A program made the position numbers and the translations under genes. Below are positions 40,501 to 49,628 of a stretch of DNA of 64,000 bases, piece by piece (positions within the stretch are counted from its first letter, which is position 1; the number at the start of each line of letters is the position of its first letter). Under the pieces are notes generated by a model that had not been told where the DNA came from, did no database searches, and saw nothing but the letters and a program-made list of their open reading frames with translations. The DNA is from PFJX01 sp964466195 (GTDB lineage Bacteria; Pseudomonadota; Gammaproteobacteria; Burkholderiales; Thiobacillaceae): assembly GCA_964466195.1 (NCBI GenBank), contig CAYXMQ010000008.1, positions 91,454-155,453 on the forward strand. The letters run 5' to 3'.

Positions 40501-43500
40501 AAGGGTGGCATCGCCACCACCGCGGCGGATGGCCGCTACAGCTTCGCCGGCCTGCAGGAAGGCCTGTATGACCTCTATCTAACCGGCCAGCAGTTCGACA
40601 TGGACCGCGACGGTTATGCCGACAACTACACGCCCAACGTCACCCTGCTGGGCAGCGGCGACGCCACCCAGGTGCTCTATGCCTTGCCGGCAACCCCGGT
40701 GGACACCACGCCGCAGGATCAGGATCCGATCCTGCTCAGCGACAGTACCGGTGTGGAACACCTGTTCTGGGATCGCGGCGGCCGGTTGTTCCACAGCTAT
40801 TTCGATGGCAGCGGCTGGATTGCGGCGCAGTCGGTTTCCGATCACACGGTCAAGAGCTACAGCGTCAAAGCGGCCGACAACCTGCTCGACGGCACGAGTC
40901 TCGGCCTGATCGCGGTGTGGAGCGAGGGCGACGGCAATGCGTCCGAGATCTGGTACGCCATCGGCCGCGTGAAGGCCGGCGGCGGTTACGAATGGTCCGA
41001 CCCGGTGCGCCTCAGCAACGACACCTGGCAGGACGCCGGCCCGGCGCTGGAGATCACTCCCAGCGGCGAGGCGGTCATCACCTACACCAAGAAGAACGCG
41101 GACATCCAGGACGATACCGACCTGTACTATTCGCTGGTCGACGTCTCCACCGGTTCCCTGTTGTTCAGCCTATCCGCCGCCGAGCTGCAAGCCCTGCTCG
41201 ACAGCAGCGAGGCCGTCCTGAACCCCGAGGACACCAGCATTTCGCTGTCCTGGAGCAAGGAATTCAATAGCGGCAATCTGTTCGGCTTCGAGGCCAAGGC
41301 CGGCATCAAGATCGCCGGTACTCTGGCGCAGAGCGGCTGCGAAGCCACCCTCGGACTGGGCGGCACCGGCAGCCTGACGGTAACCGTACCCGATGTCGGC
41401 GAGATCGCCGGCGAACTGAACGGCAGCCTCAACGGCTACTGGTCGGTGGATTACACCAAGTATCCTTACTGCGACTGGAAATTCGACAAGGCGCAGCTGG
41501 ATGCCAGCGGCGGGATCGGCTTCAAATGGCCGAACGCCATCTACACCATCACCGGCGCCTATCTGCCGCTGAAACCCATCGGGGTGGCGTTGAAGAAGGC
41601 ACAGGACTGGGTCAATGACCTGACGCCGCTGAAGATCGAGCACGGCGCCCTCGTCGGGCCGCTCGCCTTCGAAGCGAAGAATCTGCGCTGGACCAAGATT
41701 CCGCCGATCCCGGTCTATTACGGCCCCGACTCGGTGGATTCGTTGGCCGTCTCCTTCAGCATCGGCCTCTATGCCACGCTGAAAGAAGAGGGGGTCACCG
41801 ATGCCGAACTCACCTTGTCCGGCTCCATCGGCGGCAAGCTCAACATCATCAAGAAGCCCAGCGATCCGCTGTTGCAGTTCATCTACGGCGCGCAGGTCGT
41901 GGCTAAGATCTGGGGCTTCGAGGCATTCAGCTTCAGCAAGTCCGGTTCCTATCCGAGCGACGCCGGCCTGTTGTCTCTGGACGACCCCATCACGCTGACC
42001 TACAACCCGGCCGCCATGATCGGCACCGGCGCCGATTACGGCGATGCAGTGTTGGCCAATGTCAGCGCCGACCTGCTGCGCGATTCCGCCATGGTCATGG
42101 GCCGCGACAGCAGCGGCGAGGTGTTCGGCATCTGGGCCAAGGATATGGATCCCTATGGCACGGCAATCGGCAGCAAGCTCTATGTGGCCGACTTCAGCGG
42201 CGGCGCCTGGGGCGCCCCGGTGGAAATCGCCGGCAGCCTGGGCTTCAACAACGACGCGGTGGCGGGCAGCGATGCCGACGGCAAGCGCATCGTGGTGTGG
42301 AGCCGCGCCGATACCAGCAGCCTGTCTTCCAGCAGCAACGCTGACGAGTTGCAGGCAGTGCGCCGCTCGGCCGACTTGTACTACAGCGTCGATGACGGTT
42401 CCGGCTGGAGCGCGCCGCAACGGCTGGCCGCTACCGCCGGCAGCGACGCCAAGGCCAGCATCGGCCATGACGCGGCCGGCCATCTGGTGATCGCCTGGGT
42501 AGCCAGCGATGGCGGCAGCCAGACCCTGATGACCAGCACCTGGGATGGCAGCGCCTGGACCGCGCCGGTCGTCGCCGACAGCGGCGCGCTGTCGGCGCCC
42601 GCGATCGGCTCCGTCGATGGCGTGACCACGCTGTTCTGGAGCGAGGACACCGATGCGTCCGCCGACGGCGAGGACTTCGTGATCCGTTATGCCAACTGGA
42701 GCGGCGCGGCCTGGAGCATGCCGGTGGTGTTCGCACCGGCCTACCTGCCCGCTTCCAGCAATCTGGCCAGTGTCGCCGGCAACGCGGAAGTGCCGCTGAC
42801 CAGCGAGGGCTTCCCGCCCTTCGCAATTCCTGAGGAATGCTGCAAGTGCAGTCCCGAGAAGATCAAGAAAGTCACCGAGGCGGCGCCCACCTGCCGGCCC
42901 GGCGGCGGCAGCGAAACCGAATTCGACTACAAGAACTGCATCGAGAAGACCATCGTCTACGCGCCTTGCGCAGTGAGGCCGCGCGATCCCAACGACATCC
43001 TGGGGCCGGTCGGCTTCGGTCCGGAGAAATTCATCCAGGCCGATGAAGCCATTCCGTACACCATCCGTTTCGAAAACGCGGCGGATGCCACGGCGCCGGC
43101 GCAACAGGTGGTGGTGTCGCAGACCTTCGATGCCGACCTCGACCCGCGCACCTTCCGGGTCGACGATTTCGGCTGGACCGACGTGCGGCAGGAATTGAAC
43201 GCCGATCGCGCCTTCTATACCGGCCGCCTCGACTTCACGGCGAGCCAGGGCTACTACGTCGACGTGGCGGTCAACGTTGACGTGGCCAGTTCCACGGCCA
43301 CCTGGACCTTCACCACGATCGACCCGGCCACCGGCGACAAGCCGGCCGACGCCTCCATCGGTTTCCTGCCGGTGAACGACACCGTGTACGACCCGAACGA
43401 CCACAGCATCGTGCTGGTGGAAGGCACCCACAGGGGCGAGGGCTACGTCAGCTACACCATCAAACCCAGGCGCACCGCCGTGACCGGCGATGTGGTGGAC

Positions 43501-46500
43501 GCACAGGCCAGCATCGTGTTCGATACGCAAGAACCGATCGACACGCCGAGCATCTTCCATACCCTGGATGCGCTTGCGCCCAGCAGCGCCGTGGCGGCCT
43601 TGCCCGCCGAGACGGACGCGGACGCCGACGGCCACGCCGCCATCACAGTGAACTGGAACGGTAGCGACGATGCGGGCGGTTCCGCCATCCGCGACTACGA
43701 TGTCTTCGTATCCACCGACGGCGCCGCCTGGCGGCTTTGGCTGGGTAGCACCGCGCTGACCGAGTCCATCTACACCGGCGCGAGCGGCCACACCTACGCC
43801 TTCTACAGCACGGCGCGCGACAACACCGGCAACGTCGAGGCCGCACCGGCCGACGCCGATGCGTTCACCACCGTGGCGGGCGAGGTCGGTACGCTGTCCG
43901 GCGTGAAGTACGAGGACAGGGACGGCGACGGCCACAAGGACACCGACGAGACCGGCTTGGCCGGTTGGACCCTCTATCTCGACAGCGACGGCAGCGGCAC
44001 GCTGGATGACGGCGAATTGCGCGTCGTGACCGACGAAAACGGCGCCTACAGCTTCGCCGACCTGCCCGCCGGAACCTACCGCGTCGCCGAAGTGATGCAG
44101 GCGGGCTGGATGGCCGTCAATCCGGCCGCCGGCAGCCGTGAAGTCAACGTCATCGGCGGCGAAACCGCGACCGCCGATTTCGGCAACTTCGAACTCGCAC
44201 AAATCGCCGGCAGCAAGTTCAGCGACCTCAACGCCAACGGCGTGCGCGACGCGGGCGAAGCCGGCCTGGCAGGCTGGACCATCAACCTGGATCGCGACGG
44301 CGACGGCAGCATCGACGCCAGCACGACCACCGCCAGCGACGGTTCCTACAGTTTTGCCAATCTCGGCCCCGGCAGCTACAGGGTCAGTGAAGTCCTGCAA
44401 GCGGGCTGGCTGCAGACCGCGCCCGGCGCCGGCCACTATACGGTCGCCGCGACTTCCGGCCTGAATTCGGGCGGCAACGATTTCGGCAATGTACAAGCCG
44501 CCAGCATCAGCGGCCGCAAGTTCGAGGACGTGGACGGCAACAGCCAGTTCGACGCCGGCGTGGATCGCGTCCTTGCCGGCTGGACCATCTACCTGGACAG
44601 CAACGCCAACGGCGTGCTGGAAAGCGGCGAGCGTTCCACCACCACCGCTGCCGACGGCGGCTACCGTTTCGACAACCTGCTGCCCGGCAGCTACAGCGTG
44701 GCCGAAGTCATGCAGGCCGGCTGGGTGCAGACCTATCCCGCCATCGGCGCCGGCAGCGCCAGCCTGACCCTCACCGGCTCCGAAACCCTGCTCGAACTGC
44801 CGGCAGAACTCGTGTTCAGCGGCCTCAGCGCGGACCAGGTTCAGGGCAATACCCTGGCGGTGGGCCTGACCCACCTCGACGACTACCGCAACGACGCCCG
44901 TTTCGCCAATCTGGATGGCGGCGGCATCCGCACGGTGGTGATCGACACCGGCATCGACCTCAACCACAGCTTCTTCGGCCCCGACGCCGACAGCAACGGT
45001 GTGGCCGACCGTATCGTCTATCAATGGGACTTCGCCGATGGCGACGCCAATGCCTCTGACGTCAACGGCCACGGCTCCAATGTTGCCAGCGTGATCGCCT
45101 CTTCCGATGCGATGGCCGGCGGCGTGGCGCCCGACGCCAATCTGATCGCCCTCAAGGTGTTCAGCGATGCGGGCAGCGGCAACTTCGGCTACCTCGAAGA
45201 AGCCCTGCAATGGACGCTGACCAACCGCGCCAGCTACGGCATCGGCGTCATCAACCTGTCGCTGGGTGATGGGCAGAACTGGGCGAGCGCCGCTTCCCTG
45301 TATGGCATCGGCGACGAACTGGCGGCGCTCGCCGGCAACGGCGTGATCATCACCGCCGCCGCCGGCAACGGCTATTACCAATACAGCGGCCAGCTCGGCG
45401 TCGCCTACCCGGCTGCCGATCCGGCCGTGCTGGCGGCCGGCGCCCTTTGGAGTGGCGACTTCGGCGGCGCCTATCGCTACGCCAGCGGCGCCATCGACTA
45501 CAGCACCGGCGCCAATCAGATTGCTGCCTTCTCGCAGCGCGACGACACGCAACTCGACGTCTTCGCCCCCGGCGCGCGCCTTCTCGGCGCCAACGCCACT
45601 GGCGGCAGCGTCACCATGTACGGCACCAGTCAGGCTTCCGCCTACCTCGCCGGCATCGCTACGCTGGCGCAGGATGTGGCGCAGGCCAATCTCGGTCGCA
45701 ACCTCAGCACGGCGGAATTCGCCGGCCTGCTGGCCAGCACCGGCGGCGTCATTTACGACGGCGACGATGAGAACGACAACGTCGCCAACACGGGCCTCAG
45801 TTTCCACAGCATCGACATGCTCGCGCTGGCGGAGGCCATCCTCGGCTTGAGCAGCGACCCAGGCGGCGGCGGTGGCGGCAGCAACGAAGACGACCCGGAC
45901 GCCGGCCTGAGCGCCGGCCCGGCCGCTCACACGGTCACCCTGGCGGCTGGCGACAGCGTCAGCGGCAAGGACTTCGGCAATTTTGAACTGGGCGAAATCA
46001 GCGGCACGGTGTACGACGATTTCAATGCCGATCGTGTCAACAACGCGGGCGACAGCGGCCTGCAGGGCTGGACCGTGTTCCTCGACAGCAACGACAATGG
46101 CGCGCTCGATGCCGGTGAATTCAGCACCGAAAGCGCGGCCAACGGCGGCTACCGCTTCACCGGCGTAGGCCCCGGCATGCATCGCGTCAGCCTCGTCGAC
46201 CCGGGCGGCTGGGGTTACACCACCGCCAGCTTCTTCGATGTGTCGATGCTCAGCGGCGCCCTGGAAACCCGCGACTTCGGCGTCAACCGGACCCCGATCG
46301 CCGGCGGCGACAGCGCCTCGGGCGACGAAGACCAGATCATCACCGGCAACGTGTCGGGCAACGACAGCGACCCGGACGGCCCGGCCTATGGCGCCGAACT
46401 GGTTGCCGACGTCACCCACGGCGTTCTCACCCTCAACGCCGACGGCGGCTTCAGCTACCAGCCGACGGCCGACTGGAACGGCACGGATAGCTTCACCTAC

Positions 46501-49048
46501 CGGGTCAACGACGGCGTCAGCCTGAGCGACATTGCCACGGTGACCATCACCGTCAATCCGGTGAATGACGCCCCGACGGCCGACGCGGTTGCCGCGCAGG
46601 ACGTCAACGAAGGCCAGAGCGTCAACCTGACGGTGGCCGGCCACGACGCAGACGGCGACAGCCTGACGTACAGCGTAATCAGCGGACCGGGCAGCATCGA
46701 CGCTGCCACGGGGGCCTACAGTTGGCTCGCCCCCGACGGCGACGCCAGCCACACGGTGGGCGTGCGGGTCAGCGACGGTCATGCGGACGGCTTCATCGAC
46801 GTCTTCTTCGACATCACGGTGCACAACGTCGCCCCGACGCTGAGCCTCAGCGGCGCGGCCAGCGCCCAGATTGGCGAGGCTTACAGTCTCACGCGCAGCG
46901 CCAGCGACCCGGGTGAAGACACCGTCACGGCCTGGAGCATCGACTGGGGCGACGGCACGATCGACAGTGCCAGCAGCCACATTTACGCCGCGGCGGGCAG
47001 CTACAGCATCAGCGCGACGGCCAGCGACGAAGACGGCAGCTACGCCGTCAGCGGCCCGACGGTCACGGTCAGTGCGGCCGCCAACCGCGCCCCGACGGCC
47101 GACGCGGTTGCCGACCGGGACGTCAACGAAGGCCAGAGCGTCAACCTGACGGTGGCCGGCCACGACGCAGACNNNNNNNNNNNNNNNNNNNNNNNNNNNN
47201 NNNNNNNNNNNNNNNNNNNNNNNNNNNNNNNNNNNNNNNNNNNNNNNNNNNNNNNNNNNNNNNNNNNNNNNNAGCGCGACGGCCAGCGACGAAGACGGCA
47301 GCTACGCCGTCAGCGGCCCGACGGTCAGCGTTGCCACGGACAGCTTCAAGATCACCGGCTTCACCCTGAGCGACAACGGCTTCCATCTCGACTTCAACCG
47401 CGTGGTCGATATGAGCGTGCTCAATCTCTACAGCGGCACCGATGCGGTGATGGGCGACAGCGACCTCCTGTTCACCCGGACCGGCGACCCCGGCCCCATC
47501 CGCGGTAGCCTGGTGATGGACGACGACCTTTTAGGCGCCACCTTCATCAAGACCGCCGGCGTGTTCGATGCAGGCGACTACAACCTCACGCTGTTCAGCC
47601 GCAGCGACGGCTGGCGCGCCGACGCCAGTCGCCTGCTCGACGGCAACGGCGACGGCGTCGCGGGTGACCACTACCGCCGCGCCTTCAGCCTTGGCGCCAG
47701 CAACAGCGCCGTGCTCGGTATCGGCAAAGTGCTCACCGGTCCCGGCCAGAACCTGGTCGGCTACGCCGCCGGCAGCAACGTCGCACCGCTTGACGGCCTG
47801 CCGATCACCCTCAGCAATGCCGAAGGCGTCACCAGCGCCAGCTTCCAGCTCAGCTACGACAGCCGCCTGTTCAACCTCACCAGTGTCAGCTTCGCCAGCG
47901 GCGTCACCGGCAGCTACAACATTGCCGATGGCTTGGTCAGCATCAGCCTTGCCACCCCCGCCCTGGCGACCAACAACGCCTACGAACTGGTGCGGCTCAA
48001 CGGCAGCGTCCCCCTCGGCGCCATCAGCCAGTACGGCGCCAAACAGGCGCTCGACTTGCACGACGCCGTGTTGAGCGGGGGCCGCGCGGTGAGCATCGAC
48101 GACGGCCTGCACCTCAATGCCTACCCAGGTGATACCAGCGGCAATGGCGACTATGACACCGGCGACACCACCCGCATGCAACGCCTCTCCGGCATGCTCG
48201 ACACCGGCTACGGCTACTATCCGCTGGTCGATCCCGCCATCGTCGGCGACGTCAACCGCGACAAACTGTTCAGTGCTGTGGACCGGTTGCTGCTCACCAG
48301 CGAGATCTCCTATCTCAGCGATACGGTTCTCAACGCGGCCAAGGACCGCAAGGAAATTCAGGCCATTCCGCCGCACGCGCCGATCACCTTCACCGGCGCC
48401 GATCCGTTGGTCGACCTTCCACGCGACCTTCAAGCTGTGGCGGGCAGCATCATCACCGTCCCGGTCCGGCTCGACACCGCGCAAGACCTCGACCAGGTGC
48501 AGCTGCGCCTGGCTTGGGACGGCAGCCAACTGGAACTGGTCGACGTGCGCCGAGGCAGCCTCACTGGCGATTTCACGAACTACGTGGAAAACCGGCAGGC
48601 CGGCAGCCTGACCGTCGATATGAGCCGTCTTGAGAAACTGGCCGGCGGCAGCGGAACCTTGCTCGAACTCGACTACCGCGTTGCAGCGTATGCCCAGGGA
48701 ACATTCGAGCTCGACCTGCAATGGGTGCAACTCAACCAGACCCGGCTGACCCTTAACCCGGCTCCGCAAGTGGGCGCCGACTCCACCGACGGTGCTGTCC
48801 GGGTTAACCTCCCGGATGAGCTGGTTGCGTTCATCCACCCTGTCGCCCTGGATAGCACGGTCACGTCAAATGTCGCTGTCAGTACGATGATCGACTTCAG
48901 CAGCCGCTACAGCGGCTTTGAGTTCAAGCAAGGCAACGAGAAGGGTTGGTTGGGCGAATGGCTCACAGACAGCAAGGCCAAGAAGCCCAACCTGGAGGCA
49001 CTTCGCATCCTGCCGAAGGTTGCGCCGAGGTTGAGCGCGAGGTTGTAG
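22582..49048 (+). CDS. Giant LEPR-XLL surface protein (~8,900 residues), interrupted by assembly gap
   Basis: There is one continuous gene: 8,197 codons to 47172, a 100-N gap, then 592 codons to the stop; the apparent frame change is caused by the arbitrary gap length. There is no ordinary signal peptide; residues 47–59 are the LEPR-XLL motif FESLEPRLLMSAD. Order of parts: five PPC-like/Big_5 modules (~63–4239) carrying two ThuA-like, two C-type-lectin and one discoidin-like domains; ten CARDB-type repeats (~4240–5555); beta-propeller-like blades (~6045–6745); a Cys cluster (~6750–6798); an FN3-like domain; SdrD-type B repeats (~7100–7900) enclosing a subtilase with Asp7455, His7497 and Ser7683; a cadherin-like domain; PKD/Ig tandem repeats across the gap; and cohesin–dockerin–cohesin. 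Probably a calcium- and sugar-binding surface adhesin exported by the downstream operon. Confidence 0.88.
22767..35290 (+). repeat. Five large PPC/Big_5 modules within the giant gene
   Basis: Modules begin near 22767, 24214, 27716, 30674 and 33145, each opening with a P-x-G-(S/G/A)-L phrase and then YTL(T/N/D/A)LDAGQTL-like PPC strands; each ends in a Big_5-type Ig domain (for example RIDPGDNAALVADQPLTVRL). Modules 2 and 4 hold a ThuA-like domain (about 25990–26700 and 31430–32150). Modules 3 and 5 hold a C-type lectin domain (about 28180–28620 and 33600–34020), both with EPNNAGG and WND motifs. The alternation suggests duplication of a two-module unit. Confidence 0.75.
35297..39240 (+). repeat. 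Ten tandem CARDB-type repeats within the giant gene
   Basis: Repeats of about 125–140 residues start at PDL/PNL/ADL/ANL phrases near 35297, 35701, 36082, 36499, 36874, 37300, 37684, 38055, 38467 and 38843. Each runs through an ITWTVQN strand, a WxDxxYLS phrase, then FVxxDxxxxVxE and (N)NVxxS. These are Ig-like spacer domains found in bacterial surface proteins. Confidence 0.85.
46570..47336 (+). repeat. 519-bp Ig/PKD tandem repeat, collapsed at an assembly gap
   Basis: The block beginning APTADAVAAQDVNEGQSVNL at 46570 recurs at 47089 (offset 519 bp, 173 codons) and is nearly identical up to the gap. Sequence after the gap (from 47273) repeats that at 47011. Each unit is an Ig/cadherin-like domain plus a PKD domain (SASDPGEDTVTAWSIDWGDG). 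Confidence 0.85.
47173..47272. other. Assembly gap (100 N)
   Basis: Exactly 100 undetermined bases, a conventional length for a gap of unknown size, lie inside the 519-bp tandem repeats. Alignment of the flanks predicts a true size of 357 bp plus a multiple of 519 bp, which restores the reading frame. Confidence 0.95.
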
Positions 49049-49133
49049 GAAGAAGCGCCCCCTTCGAAAGGAGGGGGTATCCTGGAGCGCCTGCAAAGGT
49101 GCGAACTTGAGTCAAGCAAAGAAAGGAATCGAC

Positions 49134-49430
49134 ATGGCTGAAACCCCTGAAAAAGTCGCAAAACCAGCCGCTGAGCAGGCGGGAACAAGGGTGAAATGGA
49201 ATGTGGAACACATGAAGAGCAGCTATGTGAATTTCGCCAACGCCAACTCGACGCGCGAGGAAGTGGTGATGAACTTCGGCCTTAACAACAGTTGGGACCG
49301 CAGCCAGCCGGAGATGGAAATCGAGCTGTCACACCGCATCGTGATGAGCCCATTCGCCGTCAAGCGCTTGGCGGAATTGCTGAACAAACTGATGTCCGAG
49401 TATGAAACCCGCTACGGCGAGCTGAAGTAA
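49134..49430 (+). CDS. DUF3467 protein, likely accessory to the giant protein
   Basis: This 98-residue soluble protein starts at ATG 49134, chosen because AAAGGA lies six bases ahead; an upstream TTG at 49107 lacks such a site. After a Lys/Glu/Ala-rich N-terminus it matches DUF3467 (SSYVNFANANSTREEVVMNF, then IELSHRIVMSPFAVKRLAEL, LNKLMSEYETRYGEL). The function of DUF3467 is not established. It is the last gene before a strong terminator and so is probably co-transcribed with the giant gene, 85 bases upstream. A chaperone or targeting role is only inference. Confidence 0.8.
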   Translation: MAETPEKVAKPAAEQAGTRVKWNVEHMKSSYVNFANANSTREEVVMNFGLNNSWDRSQPEMEIELSHRIVMSPFAVKRLAELLNKLMSEYETRYGELK

Positions 49431-49448
49431 TTCACAGGCCACATTCGG

Positions 49449-49478
49449 AACGGGACGAATTTTCGTCCCGTTGTTTTT
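49449..49478 (+). terminator. Rho-independent terminator after the DUF3467 gene
   Basis: AACGGGACGA (49449–49458) and TCGTCCCGTT (49463–49472) form a perfect 10-bp stem with a 4-base loop, followed by GTTTTT. It separates the giant gene/DUF3467 unit from the export operon. Confidence 0.88.
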
Positions 49479-49556
49479 GGCTCCATTGCAGGCTGGTTGT
49501 GAGGTCAGATAGCGATGAAGCCGTAACTTGGTCCGCACAGGCGTTACTGCAATTCC

Positions 49557-49588
49557 CTGATTCCATTGCATTCCATGCGGGGAATCAG
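49557..49588. promoter_or_regulatory. Inverted repeat ahead of the export operon
   Basis: CTGATTCC (49557–49564) and GGAATCAG (49581–49588) are perfect 8-bp inverted arms 16 bases apart, about 40 bases before the first export gene. It could be an operator or a leader hairpin; I see no convincing promoter boxes. Confidence 0.35.
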
Positions 49589-49628
49589 CGAAATACCCTC
49601 TACTCTCTTCGGTTTTAGCTGACAGCCC

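Noticed and set aside
47509..47509. Stop of the giant protein shortly after the gap in the pre-gap frame
   Set aside because: The frame after the gap in that reading is an artefact of the arbitrary 100-N length and gives Arg/Gln-rich nonsense before stopping.
47402..49048. Separate 548-residue gene downstream of the gap
   Set aside because: It is in frame with the sequence right after the N run (from 47273), which continues the PKD repeat; it is the C-terminus of the giant protein, not an independent gene.
22582..49048. Type I secretion (RTX) cargo
   Set aside because: I see no GGxGxDxLx nonapeptide repeats, and the adjacent operon lacks an ABC transporter, so a standard RTX/T1SS interpretation is not supported.
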